Assembly (NCBI GenBank): GCA_013361685.1
Contig: JABFXP010000642.1
Span: forward strand, 1 to 36,530
DNA from: Catenulispora sp.
GTDB lineage: Bacteria > Actinomycetota > Actinomycetes > Streptomycetales > Catenulisporaceae
DNA length: 36,530 nucleotides
Reading direction: 5' to 3'
Part shown: positions 16,637 to 25,151 of the stretch, one piece after another
Layout of the letters: every line of letters starts with the position of its first letter
Numbering within the stretch: the stretch's first letter is position 1
Program-made: the position numbers and the translations under genes
The notes under the pieces: generated by a model
Seen by the model: only the letters and a program-made list of their open reading frames with translations
What the model was told of the DNA's origin: nothing
The model's database searches: none

Positions 16637-17645
16637 CGCGGTCCTCGGCGTCGAACGCCGCCAGCGTCCGGGCGCCCGGCACCAGGGCGGCGGCGAGACC
16701 GCGCGCCTGCGCCTCGTCCAGACCGCCGACGTCTTCGCCGACTTCCTCCACCGCGTCCCGGACGATCTCCGCGGCCACCGCCTCGCTGCCGGCCTCAGGC
16801 CCGAGCTTGCTCACGGCAGCGGCGGCGCGCGCCGGTGTCAGCAGCGCGGCGGCCTGCACCACCAGCCAAGCCGGAACCCCGGCGGCGCCCTCGGGCGGGG
16901 CCAGATACGGACGCGCCCCGGCGAACCGCTCGTCCTCAGCGAACGCCTTCTGCTTCACCTTCAGCAACGGACGAGCGTCTTCGCCGCTCTCCTCCCACTC
17001 CACGGCCGGCTTCAGCACGTATCCCTCGGCGAGGTTGTCCTCGAGGTCGGGCAGTCCGAACAACGCCGGCACCCGGCTGGGAAACGCCGCCGGAAGTCCC
17101 TGCAAACGGCTCAGCGGTCCGCGAGCGAGCACCGGCACGCACGTCAGCCCGGCCGCCTCGGCAGCGGCGCGCAGCTCCCGCTCGGCGACCCACCAGCGCC
17201 GGTCGCCGACTACGACGTGGGCGTCGAACAGCAGCCAGAACAGGTCCGGCGCGTACCAAACCCCGGTCTGCACCGGCTGGGCGAGTTCCACGGAGCTCAC
17301 ATCAGCATGCGGATAACCGCCGCCCGCCAGCTCGCCGTAGAGCGTCACTTCGACACCGGCAGCAGCGCCCGGAGCATCCCGCGTCCTCGCAGCCTCTCGC
17401 ACCGCCGCGGCGCACCGTGCCGCCGCGACCGCCAGCGTCGGCCAAATCCGGCTCACCCCGAAGAACGCGTCCAAACCGTCCTCGTCGAGCACCTCCCGCC
17501 GCTTCGCCGGCCGCACCCCCGCCGCGTCGCAGACCACCGCGAAGTGCGCGCCGTGCACCTTCTCCGTGGCGACCCATTCCCGCGCCGCCGGAGTGTCGCC
17601 CTTCCCCTTCGACGCCATCTTCGGATAGGGACGCAACGCAGACAT
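16599..17645 (-). CDS. Rnl2-type RNA ligase
   Basis: The 348-residue protein has the ordered motifs of the T4 Rnl2 RNA ligase family: motif I TEKVHGAHFAV with the AMP-accepting Lys29, motif III YGELAGGGYP (about 103-112), motif IIIa FWLLFDAH (136-143), motif IV EGYVLKP (207-213) and motif V LLKVKQKAF (Lys229, Lys231). It should seal 3'-OH/5'-phosphate nicks in RNA or RNA duplexes. The C-terminal part (about 245-348) is alanine-rich and helical. The ATG at 17645 has GAGG 9 bases upstream. No kinase/phosphatase, Hen1 or other RNA-repair partner is adjacent; the neighbours are a two-component system (38-bp convergent overlap) and a surface lectin. Its cellular substrate is unknown. Confidence 0.9.
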   Translation of the reverse strand: MSALRPYPKMASKGKGDTPAAREWVATEKVHGAHFAVVCDAAGVRPAKRREVLDEDGLDAFFGVSRIWPTLAVAAARCAAAVREAARTRDAPGAAAGVEVTLYGELAGGGYPHADVSSVELAQPVQTGVWYAPDLFWLLFDAHVVVGDRRWWVAERELRAAAEAAGLTCVPVLARGPLSRLQGLPAAFPSRVPALFGLPDLEDNLAEGYVLKPAVEWEESGEDARPLLKVKQKAFAEDERFAGARPYLAPPEGAAGVPAWLVVQAAALLTPARAAAAVSKLGPEAGSEAVAAEIVRDAVEEVGEDVGGLDEAQARGLAAALVPGARTLAAFDAEDRVRARTPAPSRRR

Positions 17646-17784
17646 GCGCGCGATCCTCGCCGAGCTCCCGGTCACCGGCAACCGAAAAAGCGGCACCACT
17701 CTTCTGGCGGTACGTCGACGCGCGGCGAGCGAAACGCCACGCCGCAATGGCGACAATAGCCACGATACACACCGATATGCCCTA

Positions 17785-17790
17785 TAACGT
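17785..17790 (+). promoter_or_regulatory. Candidate -10 box of the lectin-like gene
   Basis: TAACGT within TATAACGT fits the TANNNT pattern and ends 8 bases before the GTG at 17799. No ribosome binding site precedes that GTG, so a leaderless transcript is possible. Confidence 0.4.
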
Positions 17791-17798
17791 TTTGAACC

Positions 17799-19724
17799 GT
17801 GAAGGTACTGAGTTCCCATCGCAGCGGCCCCCTGATCGTTGCCGCCGGGCTCACCGGCGCGCTGTGTCTGACCCCGGCGATGGCCGCCGCCGGGCCCCCG
17901 CACGCGCTGGCTTCGCCGCGGACGCAGATCGGCAACTCCGGAGGTACCGTCCTGGTCCAGGAGTCCTTCACCGGAGCCACCGCCGACTCCCGTTTCCACG
18001 GCTACGGCCCCGCCTGTCTCACCGGCGCCGCGCTCAACGGCGCCCCCGCCGGCGGGCCGCTCGGCGGCTGCGCCACCGCGGGCCAGGGGCCGGTGCCCCC
18101 GCCGGCCGCCGCGCCGCACGGCTACCTGCGCCTCACCGACGCCTCCAACGATCAGAGCGCGGCGGTGCTGTTCAACCAGCCGCTGCCGGCCACCGAGGGC
18201 GTGAAGGTCGCCTTCGACCAGTGGCAGTACGGCGGCAGCCCGGAGAGCCCCACTTCCAGTCCGGCCGACGGCATCTCGTTCTTCCTGGTCGACGGTGCCG
18301 CGCAGCTCACTCAGCCCGGCGCGTTCGGGGGCAGCCTCGGCTACGCGCAGAAGCTCCCGGACGACGTGCCGAGCAACCCGTTCATCCCCGGTGTCGAACA
18401 CGGTTACGTCGGCGTCGGCCTGGACGCGCTCGGCAACTACTTCGGCGACTGGGAGCGCCGCGGCTACAACTGCCCGGCGGGCCAGCGCTCGCCGTCCGGC
18501 ACCGCCTTCTACATCCCCGCGCCGGGCCACAACATGGTGACGGTGCGCGGGCCCGGCGAGGGCACCAACGGGTACTGCTTCCTGACCGCCACCGCCGACC
18601 ACTTCGGCACCACCGGGCCGTGGCGCACCACGCTGCCCGGCGCCCTGCACGGCCCCACCACCCTGGCCGAACTGCCCCCGGGCACGTCACCGGCGCAGGC
18701 CGAGACCGTGCTGAAGGCGTCGCAGCGCTCGTTCACCGTGGAGGTGACACCGGCCCCGAACCCGCAGATCGAAGTGTTCGCGGACTTCCACGACGGCGCC
18801 GGACCCCGGCAGGTGCTGTCCGCGCCGGCGCCGCAGCCGGTGCCGGTGACGTACAAGTTCGGCTTCGCCTCCTCCACCGGCCTGTTCACGGACGTGCACC
18901 TGGTCCGCACCGCGACGGTGTCGACGATCAACGCACTGCCGCAGCTGGAGCTGGAGAAGCAGGTCGACGAGTCCCACCCGCTGCCCGCCGAACTCGTCGC
19001 CGGCGACAAGGTGCCCTACCAGTTCGTCGTCACCAACAGCGGCGGCAGCTCGGTGGACAGCCTGCGGGTCGCGGACCCGACCGTCGGACCGGTGCACTGC
19101 CCGGTCCAGACGCTGCACGCCGGGCAGACGGTGGTGTGCACCGCGACCTACACGGTCACCGCCGAGGACGTCGAGCGCGGTTACATCGCGAACACCGCGG
19201 TGGCGCACGGCTCGGACTCCTCCGGCAGCGCCATCGAGTCGCCCGAGTCCAGTTACACGCTGCCGCTCGGCGGGAAGGTCGCGCTGGCACTGGAGAAGCA
19301 GGTCGACGACTCGCGCCTGTACGCGGTCGGCCAGGAGGCGGAGTACAGCTACGTCGTCACCAACCACAGCACCAAGCCGGTGGAGCACCTGCACGTGACC
19401 GACGACCGGGTGGCCTCGATCAGCTGCCCGGTGACCACGCTGGCCGCGCGGGACATGCCCGGCAGCAGCACGGTGTGCACCGGCCGGTACAAGGTGACCC
19501 AGCAGGACGCTGAGGCCGGGCACGTGGTCAACACCGCGGTCGCGCACGCCGGGCCGGTGAGCTCGCCGCCGGCGAGGGCCCGGATCCGGGTCCGGGCGCA
19601 GCTGCCCGCCACCGGCGCGGACCTCGTGCTGCCCGCCGTCATCGGCGCCGGGGCGCTGGCGATCGGCGGCGCGCTGATGGTACGGACCGCTCGGCGGCGG
19701 CGGGGCGCTACCGCAGGACGCTGA
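17799..19724 (+). CDS. Cell-wall-anchored L-type lectin-like protein with two DUF11-like repeats
   Basis: The 641-residue product has a signal peptide (hydrophobic 12-30, LIVAAGLTGALCL, then A-x-A) and an L-type lectin-like domain at about 50-340 (VQESFTGATADSRFHGYG, ADGISFFLVDGA, GVGLDALGNYFGDW). Two DUF11-like beta-sandwich repeats follow (about 380-490 and 495-600), each starting LEKQVD and containing YxxVVTN and TYTVT/RYKVT segments. The end is a sortase-type tail: LPATG at 602-606, a hydrophobic helix, and RTARRRRG. It should be linked to the cell wall and present a carbohydrate-binding head on a stalk. The GTG start lacks a ribosome binding site. Ligand unknown; adhesion to plant or fungal polymers is a guess. 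Confidence 0.85.
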   Translation: MKVLSSHRSGPLIVAAGLTGALCLTPAMAAAGPPHALASPRTQIGNSGGTVLVQESFTGATADSRFHGYGPACLTGAALNGAPAGGPLGGCATAGQGPVPPPAAAPHGYLRLTDASNDQSAAVLFNQPLPATEGVKVAFDQWQYGGSPESPTSSPADGISFFLVDGAAQLTQPGAFGGSLGYAQKLPDDVPSNPFIPGVEHGYVGVGLDALGNYFGDWERRGYNCPAGQRSPSGTAFYIPAPGHNMVTVRGPGEGTNGYCFLTATADHFGTTGPWRTTLPGALHGPTTLAELPPGTSPAQAETVLKASQRSFTVEVTPAPNPQIEVFADFHDGAGPRQVLSAPAPQPVPVTYKFGFASSTGLFTDVHLVRTATVSTINALPQLELEKQVDESHPLPAELVAGDKVPYQFVVTNSGGSSVDSLRVADPTVGPVHCPVQTLHAGQTVVCTATYTVTAEDVERGYIANTAVAHGSDSSGSAIESPESSYTLPLGGKVALALEKQVDDSRLYAVGQEAEYSYVVTNHSTKPVEHLHVTDDRVASISCPVTTLAARDMPGSSTVCTGRYKVTQQDAEAGHVVNTAVAHAGPVSSPPARARIRVRAQLPATGADLVLPAVIGAGALAIGGALMVRTARRRRGATAGR

Positions 19725-19754
19725 CGGCGGCCGATCCTCCTCGGCGCCGAACGG

Positions 19755-19780
19755 CCGGACCCGTCACCTGACGGGTCCGG
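19755..19780 (+). terminator. Terminator-like 12-bp hairpin after the lectin gene
   Basis: Twelve-base perfect arms (19755-19766 and 19769-19780) with a minimal loop lie 30 bases after the stop codon. No T-run follows, as is usual here. Confidence 0.65.
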
Positions 19781-20096
19781 TCCTGTGGAGGAAAGCCCTA
19801 ATTGACGCGTACCGGCGCGGGTGCTCCGGGCCGCCGGATCCGGCCGGCGCCGGGCTTGGAAGGGCTCGGCGAATCTCGGCGGTGACCTGTGGGTGTCGGG
19901 ATGATCACGATGGGTATTGACTTCGTAAAATTCTGATCAACTCCAGGGCGGCCGATCAAAGTCTCGTACTTTCTACCCTTGTTTTCGCCTTGCGGCGTCT
20001 ATAGAAATGACCGACGCGGGCTCGTATCCCCTGCCCGGCACTCGTCCATTTTCGGGTAATGGATACCTTCGTCCCTCTTTTCGGGAAGGGAAGATT
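19781..20096 (+). promoter_or_regulatory. Upstream and leader region of the S53 peptidase gene
   Basis: No gene is seen. The part from 19900 is the least GC-rich in the window. It has two TGATCA sites about 30 bases apart near 19902-19940, and a possible promoter with TTGTTT (19979-19984), 15 bases, then TATAGA (20000-20005). Two small RNA hairpins follow: TCCATT/AATGGA (20045-20063), and an imperfect one (20067-20093) whose 3' arm contains the ribosome binding site. None is proven. Confidence 0.35.
20067..20093 (+). promoter_or_regulatory. Imperfect hairpin masking the peptidase ribosome binding site
   Basis: CTTC (20067-20070) can pair with GAAG (20090-20093) and TCCC (20072-20075) with GGGA (20083-20086), around a TCTTTTC loop. 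The 3' arm is the GGGAAGGGAAG Shine-Dalgarno itself. The pairing is short and bulged, so control of translation is only a possibility. Confidence 0.3.
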
Positions 20097-22118
20097 ATGA
20101 CCAAAGCCGTACCCCGGCACCGCAGGCGAATAGCTTCGGCCACCACCCTCACGGCCGTAGCCGCGTTCGTGACCGCCGGTGTGGCCTTCGCCGCGCCGTC
20201 GAACGCCGACAGCGGCGGCACCGCCACGCTGTCCGGCACCACTCCGGGCTACGCCACCGCCTCGGCCGACCAGGGCCAGACGGCCGGTGCCGCGCAGCTG
20301 ACGGTGCGCGTGTACCTCGCCGGTCAGGACGCCGCCGGCCTGGACGCCTACGCCAAGGCCGTGTCGGACCCCAACAGCGCCAGCTACCGGCACTTCCTGA
20401 GCGCCGCCGAGGTCCGCAACCGGTTCGGCGCCTCGCAGGCCCAGACCGAGGCCGTCACCAAGTGGCTGACCGGGGCCGGGCTCACCGTCACCGGCACCAC
20501 CACGCACTGGGTGGACGTCAAGGGCAGCGTGGACGCCGCGCAGAAGGCCTTCGGCACCCGGCTGCACAACTTCAGCACCCCGGCCGGCACGCTGCGCAGC
20601 AACGCCAGCGACGTGAAGGTCCCGGCGGACGTGGCCGCGGCGATCCTCGGCGTGGCGGGCCTGGCGCAGAGCACGCAGCACGCGGTGACCAACCACCAGA
20701 AGATCGACAACACCGCGCGCGGCCCGGTCCAGAACAACGACCCGTCGTGCTCTGACTACTACGGCCAGAAGCTCGCGCCGTCCTCGGCCCCGGCCGTGCC
20801 CTCGGGCTACACCACGCCGGCCACGCTGGCGCAGTGCTCGTTGGTGCCCTCGGAGCTGCGGGACGCCTACGGCGTGACCAAGACCGGCCTGACCGGCAAG
20901 GGCGCCACGATCGCGATCGTGAACTGGTACGGCTCCCCGACCATGGAGGCCGACGCCAACAAGTACTCGATCGCCCACGGCGACAAGCCGTTCGCCCCCG
21001 GGCAGTACTCCGAGGTGAACGACCCGTCGCAGTGGACGCACCAGGACCTGTGCGGCGGCGGCGACTTCGGCGAGGAGTCGCTCGACGTGGAGATGGCGCA
21101 CGGCCTGGCGCCGGACGCCAAGGTGATCACCGTCGCGGCGAACTCCTGCTTCGACAGCGACCTGCTGGCCGCCGAGGCGACCATCGTCGACAACCACCTG
21201 GCCGACATCGTGTCGAACAGCTGGGGCGAGATCATGTACTCCACCGCCGGCGACATCGACCCGGCGGCGATGAAGGCGTACGACCAGATCTTCAAGCAGG
21301 GCGCGGTGGAGGGCATCGCCTTCGACTTCTCCAGCGGCGACTGCATGAACGGCGACGCCTACTCCACCGCCACCGGCCTGAACTGCGACCCGACCGCCTC
21401 GCGCGCGCAGGTCCAGTGGCCGACCAGCTCGGCGTGGGTGACCTCGGTCGGCGGCACCGCTCTGGGGCTGAACAAGAACGGCTACAGCTTCGAGGCTCCG
21501 ATGGCCGACACCCGCAGCGGTCGCACCGCTCCGGGCGCCACCGCGTGGGCCCCGGGCGGCCAGACCTTCGGCGCCGGCGGCGGCGTGAGCGAGACCATCG
21601 CCCAGCCGTGGTACCAGAGCTGGACCGTGCCGCACAGCATGGCCACCACTCTGATGGACGGGACCAAGACCGCGCAGCCCAAGCGCACCATCCCGGACAT
21701 CTCGCTGAACGGTGACCTGTACTTCAGCAGCACCCTGGTGGGCCAGACCGACCAGGCGTCGGGCACCTACTCCGAGGGCGGCTACGGCGGCACCTCGGTG
21801 TCGGCTCCGGCCTGGGCGGGCGTTCTGGCCTCCGCGCAGCAGGCGCAGTGGGGCATCCCGGTCGGCTTCGCCAACCCGGCGATCTACGCCCGCGGCTGGC
21901 TGACCAACGACGTGGTGCAGACGCCGCGCCAGATCGCCGGCTCGGCGGTGCACTCGGTGGTGTTCCAGTACCCGGCCAGCAGCCCGGTGGCCGGCATGTA
22001 CCGGCTCATCTCCTACGGCGTGGACGAGGGCCTGCCCGCCGCCCGCGGGTACGACCTGGCCACCGGCGTCGGTTCGCCGAACGCCGTGTTCCTGCGGTCG
22101 TTCGGGTTCGGCCGCTGA
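20097..22118 (+). CDS. Secreted S53 (sedolisin/kumamolisin) serine-carboxyl peptidase
   Basis: The 673-residue protein has a signal peptide (positively charged 1-11, hydrophobic 12-31, A-F-A site near 32), a pro-kumamolisin activation domain (about 65-200, with YRHFLSAAEVRNRFG), and the S53 catalytic domain. The Glu and Asp of the triad lie in EESLD (326-330), the oxyanion Asp in FSSGD (415), and the nucleophile Ser567 in GGTSVSAPAWAG. The C-terminal GYDLATGVGSPN is the calcium-site region. It would digest proteins outside the cell, with the best activity at acid pH for this family. A strong GGGAAGGGAAG site sits before the ATG. The gene is flanked by clear hairpin terminators and is transcribed alone. 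Confidence 0.95.
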   Translation: MTKAVPRHRRRIASATTLTAVAAFVTAGVAFAAPSNADSGGTATLSGTTPGYATASADQGQTAGAAQLTVRVYLAGQDAAGLDAYAKAVSDPNSASYRHFLSAAEVRNRFGASQAQTEAVTKWLTGAGLTVTGTTTHWVDVKGSVDAAQKAFGTRLHNFSTPAGTLRSNASDVKVPADVAAAILGVAGLAQSTQHAVTNHQKIDNTARGPVQNNDPSCSDYYGQKLAPSSAPAVPSGYTTPATLAQCSLVPSELRDAYGVTKTGLTGKGATIAIVNWYGSPTMEADANKYSIAHGDKPFAPGQYSEVNDPSQWTHQDLCGGGDFGEESLDVEMAHGLAPDAKVITVAANSCFDSDLLAAEATIVDNHLADIVSNSWGEIMYSTAGDIDPAAMKAYDQIFKQGAVEGIAFDFSSGDCMNGDAYSTATGLNCDPTASRAQVQWPTSSAWVTSVGGTALGLNKNGYSFEAPMADTRSGRTAPGATAWAPGGQTFGAGGGVSETIAQPWYQSWTVPHSMATTLMDGTKTAQPKRTIPDISLNGDLYFSSTLVGQTDQASGTYSEGGYGGTSVSAPAWAGVLASAQQAQWGIPVGFANPAIYARGWLTNDVVQTPRQIAGSAVHSVVFQYPASSPVAGMYRLISYGVDEGLPAARGYDLATGVGSPNAVFLRSFGFGR

Positions 22119-22186
22119 GCCGGACGTGAGTCCGGCGCGGTGCGCTATGTGGTACCGCGCTGTGCTGTGAACTGAGCAAGACACAG

Positions 22187-22224
22187 GCCGGCCGTTCCGC
22201 CTCTTCGGAGGCGGGGCGGCCGGC
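22187..22224 (+). terminator. Strong hairpin terminator with TTCG loop
   Basis: The arms 22187-22203 and 22208-22224 pair over 17 positions, including two T-G wobbles, and close on a TTCG tetraloop inside a C-G pair, the most stable RNA loop known. A T-rich TTCCTTGTT follows. It lies 69 bases after the S53 peptidase stop. Confidence 0.85.
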
Positions 22225-22344
22225 TTCCTTGTTGCGCGACACCGGGGCGCGGGTGCATCATCGGTGACTGTCCATCGTCCCCGATGACCACAAACGAAGC
22301 ATGCTGATGAACAGATCGGAGGCCGTCGACACCGCCGTGACCCG

Positions 22345-23874
22345 ATGACGGGAACGGAGCCGGTGCGAACGGCGATCCTGACTGACACCCGAGCCTCGGC
22401 GGCCATAGCGGCCCGGCGCTACGGGGTCCCCCCGACGATGATCGCGGCCGCTGCCCGGCGGCGTGCGGTCGGTGACTGGCGCGGCGCCTGTGCGGCGGCC
22501 GATGTCGATGTGTATGTGAACCCTGATGCGGTCCGGCGGCGGTATGGCGCCGAGACGGCGGGCCGGCTGCTCACGGGTCTGCGTGAGCTCTCCCCGGATC
22601 TGCTGCGGTGGCATCTGCCGCGGCGGGCGCACGGTGCGGGGGAGCTGCTGGCCGGGCTTTTCGTGCCGATCGCGGAGTTCGACGCTGACGGACGGGTGCT
22701 GTCGCTGGTCGCGATGACGCCGCGGTCGGCGCTGGAGGCCGGGCAGCGCATCGTGCTGACGGTGCTGGAGAACGGCGTGCGGCCGCGGCCGGTGGTGGCC
22801 GGCGATCCGGTGGTGCGTGCGCTGCTGGAGAGCCTGCACCTGAAGCACGCGGCCCGGCACAGTCTGGTGCGGCATCCGATGTTCTGGAGTGCGGAACGGG
22901 CTTCGGACCTGGCGGTGACGCGTGACGTCAGCGCTGAGGCGCAGGAGATCGTGCGGCTGCAGGACGCGGGCTCGTTCGCGGCGGCCTGGCAGCTGGCAGG
23001 GTTCTCATTCGCCGTCGATGACACACTGCCGAGCCGGGCACGGTGGCTGGCCGGACTGCCGGTGCGGCTGCCGGGGCTCGCGGACCGGATCCGGGCCGCG
23101 GTGCCGGGCGTGGACGCGGCGGTTCTGCGTTCGGGGCCGGGCGCGCTCGTGCTCTCCGGCCTGACGTCGGCCGCCGGGTCGGTCGTCGTCTCGGACGCGG
23201 ACGGCCGCGGGCTGGCCGCCGTTCCCACCGCCGTTTGGGCGCGGCCGGTGGACGTCGACCTCCTGCGCTGCGGCCTGCTCGGCGGCCACGAACTGCATCC
23301 CCTGATCGCGTCGGCCTTCGGGGAGCCGGAACCGGCCGCGGACGAGTCCGACGAGTCGGATGATTGGCTCTACCGCGAAGTCCCGTTCATCGCGGGCCGC
23401 CGAGCCGGCGGCGGTATCCCCACCCTGTGGATCCAGTGCGGCGCGGCCACCCACCGCGTGGTCCACCACAAGGGGACCTGGCGCTCGATCGACCATCTCG
23501 GCGCCGCCCACCGGGAATCCGTGCTGCGCCGGCTCGGCGGCCCGGGAAACCCCTGCCGCCAGGCCGCCGACTACCTCGCGTCGGGCCGGCACGTCATCGA
23601 CCTCGCCGAAAGCCTGCTCCAGCACGGCCGGGCCGACGACGTCCGCCACCTCCTGCACACCCACGCCGGTGCCCAAGCCGCGCTGGACGAGATCGACCTC
23701 CCCGCGGGCGGCACGGTCGGCGAAGCCCTGGCGACCCTCCGGGAGAACACCCTCCGGCTCCGGATGCTCCTGGCCGGTGCTGTCCGGCCTCGCGACACCC
23801 GCAGTTCCCTGGCCCTACCCACCATTGGCAGCCGTCGGACCCGATTGGAGGTCCCGGCCCGAACACACAGGTGA
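22345..23874 (+). CDS. Unrecognised first component of the MoxR/VWA gene set
   Basis: The 509-residue product has no domain I can name with certainty. The first 130 residues contain ARRYGVPPTMIAAAARRRAV, GDWRGACAAADVDVYVNPDA and LSPDLLRWHLPRRAHG, a combination I associate with proteins found beside MoxR ATPases in Streptomyces. The middle is alpha/beta. An acidic ADESDESDDW linker near residue 333 leads to a C-terminal part with IQCGAATHRVVHHKGTW and GGPGNPCRQA, where Cys and His could bind a metal. There is no signal peptide or membrane segment. The start is unsure: ATG at 22345, or GTG at 22363 with GGAG upstream. Its stop is 2 bases before the ATPase ATG (and overlaps a GTG in the same frame), so the three genes are translated together. 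It may be the substrate adaptor or effector. Confidence 0.8.
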   Translation: MTGTEPVRTAILTDTRASAAIAARRYGVPPTMIAAAARRRAVGDWRGACAAADVDVYVNPDAVRRRYGAETAGRLLTGLRELSPDLLRWHLPRRAHGAGELLAGLFVPIAEFDADGRVLSLVAMTPRSALEAGQRIVLTVLENGVRPRPVVAGDPVVRALLESLHLKHAARHSLVRHPMFWSAERASDLAVTRDVSAEAQEIVRLQDAGSFAAAWQLAGFSFAVDDTLPSRARWLAGLPVRLPGLADRIRAAVPGVDAAVLRSGPGALVLSGLTSAAGSVVVSDADGRGLAAVPTAVWARPVDVDLLRCGLLGGHELHPLIASAFGEPEPAADESDESDDWLYREVPFIAGRRAGGGIPTLWIQCGAATHRVVHHKGTWRSIDHLGAAHRESVLRRLGGPGNPCRQAADYLASGRHVIDLAESLLQHGRADDVRHLLHTHAGAQAALDEIDLPAGGTVGEALATLRENTLRLRMLLAGAVRPRDTRSSLALPTIGSRRTRLEVPARTHR

Positions 23875-23876
23875 CC

Positions 23877-25151
23877 ATGACACTGACTTCAGACATTCAG
23901 GCTTCTGCGATCCACGAGCTCGACGAGCTCAGTGATCTCGACGAGATCGCCAACACCGGCGACCCCGCCGGCCTCACCGCCGAGCGCCGCCAGCTCCTGG
24001 CCGCCGACCAGCTCATAGCCCTGACCCGCGCCTCCGTCACCGAGCCCGGGTCCGATCCCACCGTGCAGGCGCTGGCGCTCGCCGCCGCGGCCAACCTGCC
24101 GGTCCTGCTCTGGGGCCAGCCGGGCATCGGCAAGTCCTCGACCCTCGTGCAGCTGGCGCGCGGCCTGGACCTGCCGTTGGAGACGGTGATCGCGAGCGTG
24201 CACGATCCGTCGGACTTCGCCGGCCTGCCGGTCGTCGGAGCCGATCCGGCGGTGCGCGGGGTGGCGATGGCGCCGCCGGACTGGGCGGTGCGGCTGAGCC
24301 GGGCCGGGCACGGACTGCTGTTCCTGGACGAGATCTCCTCCGCGCCGCCGGCGGTGCAGGCCGCTTTGCTGCGGGTCGTGCTGGAACGGCATGTCGGGAG
24401 CCTGGCGCTGCCCGCGGGCGTGCGCATCGTCGCCGCCGCGAACCCGGCGGGCAGCGCCGCCGACGGGTGGCAGCTCGCGCCGCCGCTGGCCAACCGCTTC
24501 GTGCACCTGGCGTGGACGCACGATCCCGACGTCGTGGTCCGCGGCCTCGGCGGCACGTGGCCGCACATCCCGTTGCCCCGCCTGGATCCCGCGCGGCTGG
24601 GGTCGTCGGTGGCGCGGGCCCGGGCCGCGGTCTGCGCGTTCCTGACCGTGCGGCCCGACTACACGCACCGGATGCCGAAGTCGGCCGCCGACCGCGCCGG
24701 GGCCTGGCCGTCCCCGCGCACCTGGGAGATGGCGATGCGGCTGCTGGCCTTCGGCTACGCCGCCGACGCCGACATGGAGGCCGTCGCCATCGCGATCCGC
24801 GGGTCGGTGGGGGACGGCGCCGGGCTGGAGCTGATGGCGTTCCTGGAGCGGCGCGACCTGCCGGACCCCGAGGCGGTGCTCGCCGACCCGGAGTCCGCCG
24901 AACTGCCCGAGCGCGGCGACCTCGTGCACGCGACGCTCGCGGCGGTCGTCGACGCGGTCGCGCGCGACACCGCCCGCGTCCGCTGGGAGGCGGCGTGGCG
25001 GCTGGTGGCGCGGCTGGCCGTCACGGTGCCGGTGGATCTGCTCGCGGCACCTGCCATGCAGCTCGCGGCGCTGCGGCGTCCGGAGTGGGAGCTGCCCGAG
25101 CAACTCGACAACCTGAGGGGGCTGGAGGCGATGATGGCGTGGGGCGAGTGA
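23877..25151 (+). CDS. MoxR-type AAA+ ATPase
   Basis: The 424-residue ATPase has Walker A GQPGIGKSS (80-88), Walker B LLFLDEIS (147-154), a sensor-1 AAANP (187-190), and DFAGLPV between them as in MoxR ATPases, where it reaches the substrate. An arginine-finger candidate follows in PPLANRFVHL. MoxR proteins form hexamers that act as chaperones or activators together with VWA proteins, as in RavA-ViaA. Its stop overlaps the VWA start as GTGA, a strong sign that the two are a functional pair. The ATG at 23877 or the in-frame GTG at 23871 could start it; neither has a clear ribosome binding site, so translation is probably coupled to the gene before. Confidence 0.92.
   Translation: MTLTSDIQASAIHELDELSDLDEIANTGDPAGLTAERRQLLAADQLIALTRASVTEPGSDPTVQALALAAAANLPVLLWGQPGIGKSSTLVQLARGLDLPLETVIASVHDPSDFAGLPVVGADPAVRGVAMAPPDWAVRLSRAGHGLLFLDEISSAPPAVQAALLRVVLERHVGSLALPAGVRIVAAANPAGSAADGWQLAPPLANRFVHLAWTHDPDVVVRGLGGTWPHIPLPRLDPARLGSSVARARAAVCAFLTVRPDYTHRMPKSAADRAGAWPSPRTWEMAMRLLAFGYAADADMEAVAIAIRGSVGDGAGLELMAFLERRDLPDPEAVLADPESAELPERGDLVHATLAAVVDAVARDTARVRWEAAWRLVARLAVTVPVDLLAAPAMQLAALRRPEWELPEQLDNLRGLEAMMAWGE

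Noticed and set aside
19870-19910. Possible c-di-AMP riboswitch before the S53 peptidase
   Set aside because: A few bases near 19880 recall the motif, but the conserved G-rich core and helices are not found.
19956-22406. 816-codon minus-strand open frame
   Set aside because: Val/Gly/Arg/His repeats antisense to the S53 peptidase; no domain sense.
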